Assembly (NCBI RefSeq): GCF_023074185.1
Contig: NZ_JADPKY010000106.1
Location: 1-64,000 of the forward strand
DNA from: Bradyrhizobium sp. 132
Lineage (GTDB): Bacteria > Pseudomonadota > Alphaproteobacteria > Rhizobiales > Xanthobacteraceae
DNA: 64,000 nt
Direction of reading: 5' to 3'
In this document: positions 17,691 through 26,438 of the stretch, in pieces
How positions within the stretch are numbered: the stretch's first letter is position 1
Layout: every line of letters begins with the position of its first letter
The notes under the pieces: generated by a model
Seen by the model: the letters and a program-made list of their open reading frames with translations, nothing else
Told to the model about the DNA's origin: nothing
Database searches by the model: none
Program-made: the position numbers and the translations under genes

Positions 17691-20012
17691 ATGACGGCCG
17701 GCAAGTGGCTCAAGACAGCCTGCAACCTGTGTTACGTAAACTGCGGCATCGAGGTCTGGGTGAATGAGGGGCGTCTCGAGAAGGTACGAGGCGACCGTTC
17801 AAACCCGAAGTCGCAAGGCTATCTGTGCAACAAGGCGGCGCGCATTCCCTACTATGCGCATCACAGGGATCGGCTCACGACCCCGCTGCGTCGTCGCGCC
17901 GATGGCGGCTTTGATGAGATCGAGTGGGACGTCGCGATCGCAGAAATCGCGGAGCGGCTTCGAGACGTCGTCGACAGGTATGGCGGCAAGAGTATTGCCC
18001 TTTATGGCGGCGGCGGGCAGGGCAACCACGCTGGCGGCGCCTACGCCAGTGGTTTGTTGCGTGCGCTGGGCTCGCGCGGCGTCTTCAACGCTCTTTCGCA
18101 GGAAAAAACCGGCGACTTCTGGGTCAATGGCCACATGTTCGGCAGCCAAACCTGCCACACCTCAGAGGACGTCCATCATTGCGATCTCTTGCTTGTCATC
18201 GGGGCAAATCCCTGGATCGCGCACGGCTTCCCCAATGCGCGCGACCATCTCAATCAGATACGCAAGGATCCCGCACGCAAGCTGGTCGTCATCGACCCCC
18301 GGCGAACCGAAACCGCAGAGATGGCGGATCTGCATCTTGCGGTTCGTCCCGGTGCGGATACGTTTCTTCTTGGCGCGCTGCTGGCCACGCTCGTCCGGTC
18401 CGACCGGATCGACCACGCGTTCATTGAGGCGCATACGATCGGCTTCGCGGAAGTGAGGCAAGCGCTATTGAATATCCCCGTTCAAGAATGGGCCGACGCC
18501 GCCGATATCTCGATCGCGCAGCTGGAGCGCTGCGCCGCGATGATCGCGGCCGCGAAGGCCATGGTGGTTCGGGTTGAACTCGGCATCCAGCAAGGCGTCA
18601 ACTCGACTCTCAACTCCTATCTCGAGAAGCTCTTGATCATGCTTTCCGGCAATTTCGGCCGTGAAGGTACCAACCAATTGCATAGCTGGCTTCAGCCGCT
18701 ATGGGGAAATTCTCCGAACCAGACATTCGCGCCAACCGGCGACGCCATCATTGGCGGCTTGTTGCCGCCCAACATTTTCCCCGAAGCGGTTCTCAAGGAC
18801 CATCCAGACCGGTTGCGCTGCGCCTGGATCGACAGCTCCAATCCCGCCAACACCGCCGCAAACACGGAGGCGGTGGAACGCGCGCTGAAATCGCTCGAAC
18901 TATGCGTCGTCGTGGACGTTGCGATGACCGAAACCGCTAGGCTCGCGCATTACGTTCTCCCGGCGTCCACACAATACGAGAAGACGGAATTCACTCTCTT
19001 TAACTACGAATTCCCGACAAACTATTTTCACGTGCGCGCTGGCGTCTTGCCGCCGCTCGCCGGCACGTTGCCAGAGCCCGAGATCTACACGCGGCTTGCC
19101 GTCGCCCTGGGGCTTCTGCCGGGTGACAATGTGCTCGCGCCGCTACGCGAAATAGCACAGCGCTCGCGACCTGAATTCGCCGCGGCCTTTCGTGCCTTCA
19201 TCGCGGAAAACCCGGCGGCGGTGCCTGCCCTGGTGCTCTACCATACGCTAGGGCAGACGCTTCCGGATGACACGGCGGCCGCGGCTCCGTTGTGGAGCGC
19301 GGCATTGGCTTGCGCGAAGCGGTCGCCGCAAGCGGTACGGCGGGCGATCGGCGCATCCGACCAGGTGACGGACCAGCAGCTCGGAGACCTTCTGTTCAAC
19401 ACCATTGTGGCGACCCGGCAGGGCACGGCGGTCACCCGGCACAAGTATGACGAGGTCTGGTCACTGATCAGCCATTCGGATCGCAAGGTTCGGCTGGTCG
19501 TCCCGCAGATGATGGAATGGCTGGCGCGTCTCGATCCGCAGGCTGCGGGCGCGCCAAAGGAGTTTCCGTTCATGCTGGCGGCCGGTGGTCGCCGCATGTT
19601 CAATGCCAACCAGATATTTCGCGATCCCGCGTGGCGTCGCGACGACCCGGACGGCGCCCTGTTGATCAATTCGAGCGATCTGAGCGAGTTGGGCGCGAAG
19701 GATGGTGACTGGATCGCGGTCGAGTCGGCGGTCGGGCGGCTCGTCGTCCGCTGCAAGGTCGATGACGCCATGCGGAACGGCCAGTTGGCGCTGCCGCACG
19801 GCTACGGTCAGGCATACCCGACATCAGACGGAGAGCGCCTGATCAACGGACCGCGCATCAATCTGCTCACCGAGAGCGGCAACCGTGATCCCATTGCGGG
19901 CACGCCCTACCACAAGAACGTCCCGGTGCGTTTGACCCTGGTGTCCGGGCACGAAGCTGCCGCCTATCAGTCGCAATCCGAGCGAATTCATAAGAGAGCG
20001 GCCGGACAATAG
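17691..20012 (+). CDS. Molybdopterin-dependent oxidoreductase (formate dehydrogenase/DMSO reductase superfamily)
   Basis: A 773-residue Mo/W-bis-MGD enzyme. The N-terminal 4Fe-4S site is CNLCYVNC followed by QGYLCNKAA (four Cys). RGDRSNPKSQGYLC, LALYGGGGQ-like and VIGANPWIAHGF segments bind the cofactor. TCHTSEDV offers a Cys followed by His at the place of the Mo-ligand Cys/SeCys-His of formate dehydrogenases. A C-terminal molydop-binding domain is present (MFNANQIFRDPAWRRDDPDG, then ALPHGYGQAYP). There is no Tat signal, so it is cytoplasmic. I start at ATG 17691, which has GGGAGG upstream. No small electron-transfer subunit lies nearby. The substrate is unclear; its neighbours suggest hydroxylation or reduction in a CoA-ester pathway. 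Confidence 0.87.
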   Translation: MTAGKWLKTACNLCYVNCGIEVWVNEGRLEKVRGDRSNPKSQGYLCNKAARIPYYAHHRDRLTTPLRRRADGGFDEIEWDVAIAEIAERLRDVVDRYGGKSIALYGGGGQGNHAGGAYASGLLRALGSRGVFNALSQEKTGDFWVNGHMFGSQTCHTSEDVHHCDLLLVIGANPWIAHGFPNARDHLNQIRKDPARKLVVIDPRRTETAEMADLHLAVRPGADTFLLGALLATLVRSDRIDHAFIEAHTIGFAEVRQALLNIPVQEWADAADISIAQLERCAAMIAAAKAMVVRVELGIQQGVNSTLNSYLEKLLIMLSGNFGREGTNQLHSWLQPLWGNSPNQTFAPTGDAIIGGLLPPNIFPEAVLKDHPDRLRCAWIDSSNPANTAANTEAVERALKSLELCVVVDVAMTETARLAHYVLPASTQYEKTEFTLFNYEFPTNYFHVRAGVLPPLAGTLPEPEIYTRLAVALGLLPGDNVLAPLREIAQRSRPEFAAAFRAFIAENPAAVPALVLYHTLGQTLPDDTAAAAPLWSAALACAKRSPQAVRRAIGASDQVTDQQLGDLLFNTIVATRQGTAVTRHKYDEVWSLISHSDRKVRLVVPQMMEWLARLDPQAAGAPKEFPFMLAAGGRRMFNANQIFRDPAWRRDDPDGALLINSSDLSELGAKDGDWIAVESAVGRLVVRCKVDDAMRNGQLALPHGYGQAYPTSDGERLINGPRINLLTESGNRDPIAGTPYHKNVPVRLTLVSGHEAAAYQSQSERIHKRAAGQ

Positions 20013-20029
20013 CTCGAAGGGAGCGTCGA

Positions 20030-20734
20030 ATGACCGAGAAACCAATCGCAATCGTGACCGGAGTAGGGCCAGGCACGGGAGCTGCCATCGTCAAGCGCTT
20101 CTCTGCTGGCGGGTTTCGTATCATCGCGCTTGCCCGCTCAGCGGAGCTCACCAATCGACTTGCGCAAGAGCTTCCGGACGTGCACGCGGTGACCTGCGAC
20201 GTCTCCGAGGAGGCTCAGGTGCGGACCGCAGTCGCTGACGTAAAGCGCCGCTTTGGCGCGGCGGACATTCTCATCCACAACGCGGTCGGAGGGGGTTGGG
20301 GGAGTTTTCGCGAGATCGATCCGAAGATGCTGAAGGGCAACTTCGAAGTCAACGTGATGGGTCTGTTGTACCTGTCGCGAGAAGTGGCGCCTGACATGAT
20401 CGCTCGGGGCAAGGGCGCAATCCTGGTGACCGGCAACACCTCTTCGATCCGAGGCAAAGCCAATTTCGCCGGCTTCGCGCCGACGAAGGCGGCGCAGCGC
20501 ATTCTGGCCGAGTCGATCGCACGTGAAGTAGGACCTCTCGGCGTCCACGTCTCCTACGTTCTCATCGACGCCGTTATCGATACGCCCCGGATGCGCGCGC
20601 GGATGAGCGACAAACCGGATGAGTTCTTCATCAAGCCGGCGGCGATCGCCGACGAATTATTGCATCTCTACGGTCAGGATCGCTCGGCCTGGTCGTTTCT
20701 CACGGAACTGCGGCCATTCAACGAAAATTGGTAA
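20030..20734 (+). CDS. SDR-fold protein lacking the catalytic Tyr (paralogue 3 of 4)
   Basis: A 234-residue SDR. The nucleotide loop is VTGVGPGTGAAIVKRF, NNAG is replaced by HNAVGGG, the Ser motif TGNTSS is present, and YxxxK reads FAPTK, so the catalytic Tyr is Phe. The C terminus ELRPFNENW matches the LRPxxExW ending of the other three Tyr-less SDRs. GGGAGCG precedes ATG 20030. It follows the molybdoenzyme by 17 bases and precedes an enoyl-CoA hydratase, so all three probably form one operon. Whether it reduces a ketone or serves another role is not clear from sequence. Confidence 0.83.
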   Translation: MTEKPIAIVTGVGPGTGAAIVKRFSAGGFRIIALARSAELTNRLAQELPDVHAVTCDVSEEAQVRTAVADVKRRFGAADILIHNAVGGGWGSFREIDPKMLKGNFEVNVMGLLYLSREVAPDMIARGKGAILVTGNTSSIRGKANFAGFAPTKAAQRILAESIAREVGPLGVHVSYVLIDAVIDTPRMRARMSDKPDEFFIKPAAIADELLHLYGQDRSAWSFLTELRPFNENW

Positions 20735-20804
20735 CGCTCGAACACGGGCACGGCGCGCTGGGTCACTTTGGAGAGCTCTCCGCGGGACTTGAAAGGTCAG
20801 GAAC

Positions 20805-21626
20805 ATGACTGATGGATCCATCGCGGTTGATGCGGGGACGGACGAACTGCTGTGCGCGATCCGGGATCGCGTCGCGGTGATTACCTTGAACCGGCCCGGA
20901 GCCCGAAATTCGTTGTCCGATCATCTTACGCCGGCGTTGCGCCGGATGATCAAACAGAATGGAGATGATCCTGAGGTCGGAGCCCTCCTGATTACCGGTG
21001 CAGGCACTGCCTTCTGTTCGGGCGGCGATGTTAAGGGAATGGGCGGCAACGCTGCCGCGCCGGCGATGTCATTCAGCGACAAGGTTGCGCGATTGCGGGA
21101 ACGTCAGCGAACCCTGACCGGCGTACTTGTTTCGGTGCGGAAGCCCACCATCGCAGCTTTGCCGGGACCGGCGGCTGGCGCCGGGCTTGCGATCGCACTC
21201 GCTTGCGACCTTCGTATCGCGGCCGAATCCACGATCATGACGACAGGCTATGCCAGGATTGCGCTCACCGGCGATTACGGCATTTCGTGGTTGTTGACCC
21301 GGCTTGCCGGGACGGCACGTGCTCGCGAACTGATGTTTCTGTCTGAACGGATCAGTGCACGGCGCTGCGAAGCATTGGGCCTTATCAATCGCGTGGTGTC
21401 TGATTCCGAACTGCAAAGCGAAGCATTCGAAATGGCGAGAGCATTGGCGAATGGCCCGGCGAGCGCCTATGCCTCCATGAAGGATAATCTCGACCTTGCG
21501 CTGTCGGCCGACTTCTTGACGTCACTAGATCAAGAGGCCGAGAGGATGGTCCTCGCGGCGGGCACTGCGCAGCACGCCGAAGCTGTCCGGGCTTTTATTG
21601 AGAAGCGTCCGCCGACTTACAGGTAA
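20805..21626 (+). CDS. Enoyl-CoA hydratase/isomerase family protein
   Basis: A 273-residue crotonase-fold protein. The first oxyanion-hole segment is ALLITGAGTAFCSGGDVKGM and the second PTIAALPGPAAGAGLAIALA with CDLRIAAE. At the place of the second catalytic Glu of hydratases the sequence reads RIALTGDYGISWLL, more like the isomerase/PaaG subgroup, so isomerase activity is as likely as hydration. GGTCAGGAAC precedes ATG 20805. It is the last gene of the TetR-molybdoenzyme-SDR group. An IS630 element begins 74 bp downstream. Confidence 0.87.
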   Translation: MTDGSIAVDAGTDELLCAIRDRVAVITLNRPGARNSLSDHLTPALRRMIKQNGDDPEVGALLITGAGTAFCSGGDVKGMGGNAAAPAMSFSDKVARLRERQRTLTGVLVSVRKPTIAALPGPAAGAGLAIALACDLRIAAESTIMTTGYARIALTGDYGISWLLTRLAGTARARELMFLSERISARRCEALGLINRVVSDSELQSEAFEMARALANGPASAYASMKDNLDLALSADFLTSLDQEAERMVLAAGTAQHAEAVRAFIEKRPPTYR

Positions 21627-21700
21627 AACTCTTTCAGGTCATGACTTCGAAGGCCTAGCGGGCCGTACCCGCAACCGCACAAGCTGGAGCTGCCAAGCTA

Positions 21701-22747
21701 GAGCGTTTCACTTTTTGACTGAAGCATAACCGGCGTTAGCGAAGTAGTTGGCGCATTCACGAGGCTGGATGTCGTGGACGAGGTGACCGATGTGTCGCCA
21801 AGTGTCCTCGATGGTGCGCTTCTGAGCTTGCCGCATCCAATGCTTGATCTTGGCGAAGGCCTGTTCGATCGGGTTGAGGTCGGGGGAGTATGGCGGCAGG
21901 TACCAGAGCCTGGCGCCAGCGGCCTGGATCATCTGCCTGACAGCTTTCGACTTGTCGCTTCCAAGATTGTCGAGAATGACGATATCGCCCTCGCGCAGGG
22001 TTGGCAGGAGAAGGTGCTCAACATAGGCGCGGAAGCATTCGCCGTTGATCGGCCCGTCGAAGACGCAGGGTGCCGTGAGTTGGTCGTGGCGGAGCGCGCC
22101 GAGGAACGTGAGGGTACGCCAGTAACCGTGCGGTGCGAAGCCACGCAGGCGTGCCCCTTTGGCACCCCCAGCCCCGCAAAGGGGCCATATTGGTTTTGAT
22201 CCAGGTCTCATCGATGAAGACGAGCCGGCCCGGATCGAGCCCGGCCTGCCAGGATTGCCAACGCTGACGCCTACGAGAGACGTCGGCCCGAGCCTGCTCA
22301 AGAGCGAACAGTGTTTTTTTGAACCGCAGCCCTTCCCGGCGCAGGAACAGCCAGACCGCGTTGTGCGAGACCTTGACCCCACGGGCCGCCAGTTCCGCCT
22401 TCAGGCCATGTAACGTCAGGTGGGGCGTCTGAGTGATTCGCTCGACGATGAAGGCGCGGTGCGGATCAAGTACAGGCTTGCGGTGTCCGCCCATCTTGCC
22501 AGGCACAACCGAGCCGGTCGCCCGCTGCCGCTGTGACCACTTCACAACTGACGAGACCGCAACGCCAAACCGTTCTGCCATAGACCGGCAGCTCTCGCCT
22601 GCCAAAACCGACGCCACCACTCGCTCGCGAAGATCCAGGGAAAGAGGTCGGGTCATGCGATGCTGGCCTCCAATCCAGTCAGCATCTTGAATCACAAACC
22701 GCCAGAAACCGGAATCCCCTCCGATTCAATTAAGCAATGAAACGCTC
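21701..22747 (-). mobile_element. IS630-family insertion sequence, 1047 bp
   Basis: The ends are GAGCGTTTCA and TGAAACGCTC, imperfect terminal inverted repeats extending inward, flanked on both sides by TA (21699-21700 and 22748-22749), the target duplication of IS630/Tc1-mariner elements. It encodes a DDE transposase in two frames on the reverse strand. It sits between the enoyl-CoA hydratase and the second HxlR gene, six bases past the latter's stop codon, and appears not to interrupt a gene. Confidence 0.88.
21708..22656 (-). CDS. IS630 transposase, split in two frames
   Basis: The first frame starts at ATG 22656 (MTRPLSLDLRERVVASVLAG), carries a helix-turn-helix (CRSMAERFGVAVSSVVKW) and the first catalytic Asp in LVFIDETWIKTN. 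The second frame, ending at 21708, continues RLRGFAPHGYWRTLTFLGAL and holds the second Asp (VILDNLGSD) and the Glu (NPIEQAFAKIKH). The switch falls at a GGGGG run (22165-22169, reverse strand); a +1 step there joins the two halves. This could be programmed frameshifting, as in some IS630 members, or a disabling single-base change. All three DDE residues are intact across the two frames. Confidence 0.85.
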
Positions 22748-22754
22748 TAATTGC

Positions 22755-23186
22755 TCATTCGACTGCGGCGATACGAATGGGACGCGTTCCGATCGGAGCG
22801 CCGGTCGCGCGGTCGATGGTGAGGGGATCGATCTCCGTTCCGTTTTCGGCATCAAAGAACCGGGTCACCTTGCCTCCGCTGCGATGCTTGCGTCCCCACG
22901 CACCAATCGCGAATAGGACCGGCAAGAAGTCGCGCCCGGCTTCCGTCAGCACATATTCGTCCCGTGGCGGACGGTCTGAATAACGGCGCTTCTCCAGCAC
23001 TCCCTCGTCAACCAGCGCCGAAAGGCGCCCCGTCAGCATCGTCGGCGCGATACCGAGACTCCTGCGAAAATCGTCGAAGCGGGTCAGTCCCGCATGGGCG
23101 TCGCGCATGATCAGCATGCTCCATGCGTCTCCGACCAGCGCCAGGCTTCGGGCGATCAGGCAAGGCTGGGCCGAAGGTTTTTTCAT
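22755..23186 (-). CDS. HxlR-family transcriptional regulator
   Basis: A 143-residue winged-helix regulator. The family Cys is in SAQPCLIARSLALVGDAWSM, with MLIMRDAHAGLTRFDDFRRS and LGIAPTMLTGRLSALVDEGV as the DNA-binding helices and DEYVLTEAGRDFLPVLFAIG as the wing and dimer helix. It lacks the Cys-rich tail of the HxlR at 2173. A dyad TACTA-N6-TAGTA lies 28 bp upstream of its start, a probable self-operator. It is divergent from the alpha/beta hydrolase operon at 23456, which it may control. Confidence 0.87.
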   Translation of the reverse strand: MKKPSAQPCLIARSLALVGDAWSMLIMRDAHAGLTRFDDFRRSLGIAPTMLTGRLSALVDEGVLEKRRYSDRPPRDEYVLTEAGRDFLPVLFAIGAWGRKHRSGGKVTRFFDAENGTEIDPLTIDRATGAPIGTRPIRIAAVE

Positions 23187-23213
23187 GTAAGTCTCATTTT
23201 AGTAGTGACTTGA

Positions 23214-23229
23214 TACTAAATTGATAGTA
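23214..23229. promoter_or_regulatory. Dyad TACTA-N6-TAGTA in the HxlR promoter
   Basis: TACTAAATTGATAGTA is an inverted repeat with 5-base arms, 28 bp upstream of the HxlR start. A neighbouring TTAGTA at 23199-23204 repeats the half site. The layout and sequence resemble known HxlR-type operators. It probably mediates autoregulation. Confidence 0.5.
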
Positions 23230-23455
23230 ACAGATCATTCGTCGGTGTTCCACACCAAATTGGGAAGACCGGAGCCGAGGACGCGGAATTGCGCTGATGC
23301 CGGGTGCTTCCGCCAGCATTGGGCTGGCGTCGGGCCAAGGCCAACATAGCGGCCTATCAACACGTGCACCTCTTCGTGCGCACAGGAAGAACCGCGTCAT
23401 CCGATATCCCTCTGATCTCAGGGATTCCGGTGTCAGCCGAACTATGGAGTAAGTG

Positions 23456-24319
23456 ATGTCAACTTATGTCAGCCACCCAGGATCGGTCGTGCGCTATGTC
23501 GATGCGCCGAATCTTTCGATCAGTGCTGCAGGAACAACTTTTGCCTATCGCGATATCGGTCCACGCACTGGCGTGCCATTGATCCTTCTCAACCATTGGG
23601 GCGCGGTTCTCGACAATTTCGATCCACCGATCGTCGACGGGCTCGCCACCAGGCATCGCGTGATCGCGATCGACTTCCGCGGCATCGGCGCTTCAGGCGG
23701 GAAAGCGCCTGTTAGCGTTGGCGAAATGGCAGAAGATACGATTGCTCTGATCGCCGCGCTGGGTTTTGAAAAAGTCGATCTGCTCGGCTTTTCCCTCGGC
23801 GGCTTCGTAGCCCAGGATATCGCACTGAAGGCCCCTGGTCTCGTGCGAAAGCTGATTCTGACCGGCACGGGCCCGGCAGGCGGCAAAGGTATCGAGAAGG
23901 TCGGGCCGGTGTCCTGGCCGCTGATGATCAAGGGCTTGCTGACTTTGCGAGACCCGAAATTCTATCTGTTCTTCACCTCCACAGCCAATGGCCGCCGGGC
24001 CGCAAAGGCCTTTCTGGAAAGGCTGAAGGAGCGTAAGTCAAATCGGGACAAAGGAGCCACGCCAGTGGCCTTGTTGCGGCAGCTCAAGGCGATCAAGAGC
24101 TGGGGCCAGCAGGCGCCTCAGGATCTCGGCAGCCTCCGCATCCCGGTCCTGATCGCGAATGGCGATAACGACATCATGGTGCCGACCGCAAACAGCACCG
24201 ACATGGCACGGCGTGTTCCGGGCGCCCAACTGGTCATCTACGAAGATGCCGGGCACGGCGGGATTTTCCAGTACCACGCCGATTTCGTGCCGAAGGCGCT
24301 GTCGTTCCTCGACGCCTGA
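23456..24319 (+). CDS. Alpha/beta-fold hydrolase
   Basis: A 287-residue hydrolase. The nucleophile elbow is LLGFSLGGFVAQDIAL (GxSxG), an oxyanion motif is LLNHWGAVLDNFDP, an Asp lies in IPVLIANGDNDIMVPT and the His in IYEDAGHGGIFQYH, completing a Ser-Asp-His triad. It resembles haloperoxidase-like, esterase and C-C hydrolase members; the exact reaction cannot be read from sequence. I use ATG 23456, with GGAG eight bases upstream; the codon before is GTG. It leads an operon with the MDR reductase (36 bases downstream) and possibly the SDR at 25428. Confidence 0.88.
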   Translation: MSTYVSHPGSVVRYVDAPNLSISAAGTTFAYRDIGPRTGVPLILLNHWGAVLDNFDPPIVDGLATRHRVIAIDFRGIGASGGKAPVSVGEMAEDTIALIAALGFEKVDLLGFSLGGFVAQDIALKAPGLVRKLILTGTGPAGGKGIEKVGPVSWPLMIKGLLTLRDPKFYLFFTSTANGRRAAKAFLERLKERKSNRDKGATPVALLRQLKAIKSWGQQAPQDLGSLRIPVLIANGDNDIMVPTANSTDMARRVPGAQLVIYEDAGHGGIFQYHADFVPKALSFLDA

Positions 24320-24354
24320 CGCCGCGACCATATTTTCAAATTGGAGATGACATC

Positions 24355-25359
24355 ATGAAGGCATTCGTCGTCGACAAATATAAGAAGAAAGGGGCTCTGC
24401 GCTCGGCAACCATGCCAGAACCGGAGTTGCGGGACGATGATGTCCTGGTTCGGGTTCGCGCAACTGCTGTGAACGTCCTGGACTCCAAGCTCAGGAATGG
24501 AGAATTCAAGCTCATCCTGCCGTATCGTCCGCCCTTCATTCTGGGCCACGATGTTGCCGGGACGGTCGTCAGGGTTGGCCGCAATGTCAGGCGATTCAAG
24601 GCAGGCGACGAGGTCTATGCGCGGCCGCGCGATCATCGGATCGGAACATTCGCCGAATTCATTGCCATGAACGAAGCCGACGTGGCGCCGAAGCCCTCGA
24701 ACATCAGCATGGAAGAGGCCGCTTCCATCCCGCTGGTGGGGCTGACCGCCTGGCAGGCGCTAGTCGAGGTGGGCCAGCTGAGGCCCGGCCAGAAGGTCTT
24801 CATCCAGGCGGGCTCCGGCGGGGTGGGGAGTTTCGCGATCCAACTCGCCAAGCATCTCGGTGCGGTCGTCGCGACGACGACGAGCGCGAAGAATGTCGAG
24901 CTGGTCAAGAGCCTCGGCGCGGACTTGGTCATCGACTACAAGACCCAGGATTTCGAGAAAGTCTTGTCGGGCTACGATCTGGTCCTGCACAGCCAGGACG
25001 CCAAGACGCTTGAAAAATCTCTGCGCGTGCTCAAGCCGGGCGGCCTGCTCATCTCAATCTCCGGGCCGCCCGACCCCGAATTCGCGAGGGAGCAGGGGAT
25101 GAACATCTTCCTGAAACTGGTGCTGCGTTTGCTGAGCCATGGTGTGCGGAAGAAAGCCAGAAAACTTGGTGTGCGCTTCTCATTCCTGTTCATGCGAGCG
25201 CAGGGACAGCAGCTACGCGAAATCACGTCCCTGATCGAATCCGGCGTGATCCGTCCGGTCGTGGACAAGGTTTTCCCGTTCGAAAAAACCGGCGACGCGC
25301 TCGCCTATGTCGAGACCGGGCGCGCAAAGGGCAAGGTCGTGATCGCGGTGAAACAATAG
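24355..25359 (+). CDS. NADP-dependent medium-chain (quinone reductase-like) oxidoreductase
   Basis: A 334-residue MDR protein. The N-terminal GroES-like domain reads VNVLDSKLRNGEFKLILPYR and PPFILGHDVAGTVVRVGRNV; the Rossmann domain carries VFIQAGSGGVGSFAIQLAKH (AxxGGVG motif) and LRVLKPGGLLISISGPPDPE. There is no cluster of four structural-zinc Cys, so it belongs with the zinc-free quinone oxidoreductases and enoyl reductases. It could reduce an unsaturated ketone or enoyl intermediate. A GGAGATG site precedes ATG 24355. It is cotranscribed with the hydrolase. Confidence 0.88.
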   Translation: MKAFVVDKYKKKGALRSATMPEPELRDDDVLVRVRATAVNVLDSKLRNGEFKLILPYRPPFILGHDVAGTVVRVGRNVRRFKAGDEVYARPRDHRIGTFAEFIAMNEADVAPKPSNISMEEAASIPLVGLTAWQALVEVGQLRPGQKVFIQAGSGGVGSFAIQLAKHLGAVVATTTSAKNVELVKSLGADLVIDYKTQDFEKVLSGYDLVLHSQDAKTLEKSLRVLKPGGLLISISGPPDPEFAREQGMNIFLKLVLRLLSHGVRKKARKLGVRFSFLFMRAQGQQLREITSLIESGVIRPVVDKVFPFEKTGDALAYVETGRAKGKVVIAVKQ

Positions 25360-25427
25360 TTCCGTAACGGTGCCGCCTGCGTTGCGACGCCATACGCCGG
25401 CCGGCACCAAGTGCATGAGGAAACGAC

Positions 25428-26207
25428 ATGACTGAATCCAACCGCGATACACAGCCTTTCCAGCAGGACGTCGCACTTATTGTCGGCGGTGGCCCGGGCA
25501 TCAGTTCGAGTTGCGCCAGGCTGTTCGCGGAAAACGGAATGCGTGTCGCCGTCGCAGCCAGGAATCCGGAAAAAGCCGTCCTTGAGACTCTCGAAAAGGT
25601 GCACGGCGTACGTCGCTACGCCTGCGATGCAAGCGAACCGGAGGCCGTGGCACAGCTGTTCGCGAATGTCGCTCGAGAGATCGGAGCGCCGAGGCTTGTC
25701 GTGCATAACATCGATGGCCGCGTTCCCGGCATTTTCCGCAAGGACATTCTCGAAGCCGACCCGATAATGGCGCTCGAAACATTCCGAAACTCGGCATTCA
25801 GCGCGTTTCTGGTAGGTCAACAGGCAGCTCGGCTCATGCTCGGAAACGAACCCGACGTCAATGGTACGAGAGGAACGTTAATCTTTACGAACGCCAGCGC
25901 GGCGCTCAAGGGTTTTCCATCGAGTGGTGCATTTGCGATGGCGTGCCATGCCAAATCCGGACTCGCGCAAAGCATGGCGAGAGAATTGATGCCGCAGGGA
26001 ATCCATGTGGCGAATGTGCCGATCGATGCCGCGATCGGTTGGACTCAGGAAGACGGGACCCGCGCGCACCGTCTGGCGGGGACGACCGTGGAAGACAACA
26101 TGGCCGACCCTGTCCATATTGCGGAAACCTATCTGCAGCTGCACCGCCAGCATCGGTCGACCTGGGCTTTTGAAGTCGTGCTGCGGCCGTGGGTCGAGAA
26201 ATGGTAA
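25428..26207 (+). CDS. SDR-fold protein lacking the catalytic Tyr (paralogue 4 of 4)
   Basis: A 259-residue SDR-related protein, the most divergent of the four. The nucleotide loop is IVGGGPGISSSCARLF, NNAG reads HNIDG, and the region of YxxxK reads ACHAK, with Ala where Tyr is expected. The C terminus VVLRPWVEKW shares the LRPxxExW ending. The Ser region TNASAALKG is kept. It lies 68 bases after the MDR gene and about 230 bp before the paralogous ligase, mirroring the SDR-ligase neighbours at 5.6-8.9 kb. Catalysis by the classical SDR mechanism is doubtful. Confidence 0.8.
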   Translation: MTESNRDTQPFQQDVALIVGGGPGISSSCARLFAENGMRVAVAARNPEKAVLETLEKVHGVRRYACDASEPEAVAQLFANVAREIGAPRLVVHNIDGRVPGIFRKDILEADPIMALETFRNSAFSAFLVGQQAARLMLGNEPDVNGTRGTLIFTNASAALKGFPSSGAFAMACHAKSGLAQSMARELMPQGIHVANVPIDAAIGWTQEDGTRAHRLAGTTVEDNMADPVHIAETYLQLHRQHRSTWAFEVVLRPWVEKW

Positions 26208-26321
26208 TTACGCTCAGCTGATCCCTCCGAACAAGTGCGCGGAGATCGCCAATTCTAAATTGGAATTCGATTTCTGCACCAAGAATTCCGCCATTCTCTG
26301 GCACATTGACGTCTGCTCGTC

Positions 26322-26350
26322 TTGACAGTTCTATTTTAGAACGGTTTACT
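26322..26350 (+). promoter_or_regulatory. Promoter C with perfect dyad operator GTTCT-N5-AGAAC
   Basis: TTGACA (26322-26327), the perfect dyad GTTCTATTTTAGAAC (26328-26342) and TTTACT (26345-26350) give a 17-bp spacer holding the operator. It precedes the ligase at 26439 by about 90 bp. Its -35 and dyad match promoter A (2828) almost base for base. Confidence 0.72.
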
Positions 26351-26438
26351 CCGCGGGCCGATATGAATGAAGGGTGCGGACCTCCCGGTTGAAGGAGGCC
26401 GCGCACGCTGCCGAAAACAAGGCGCGAGGGAGGATGGC

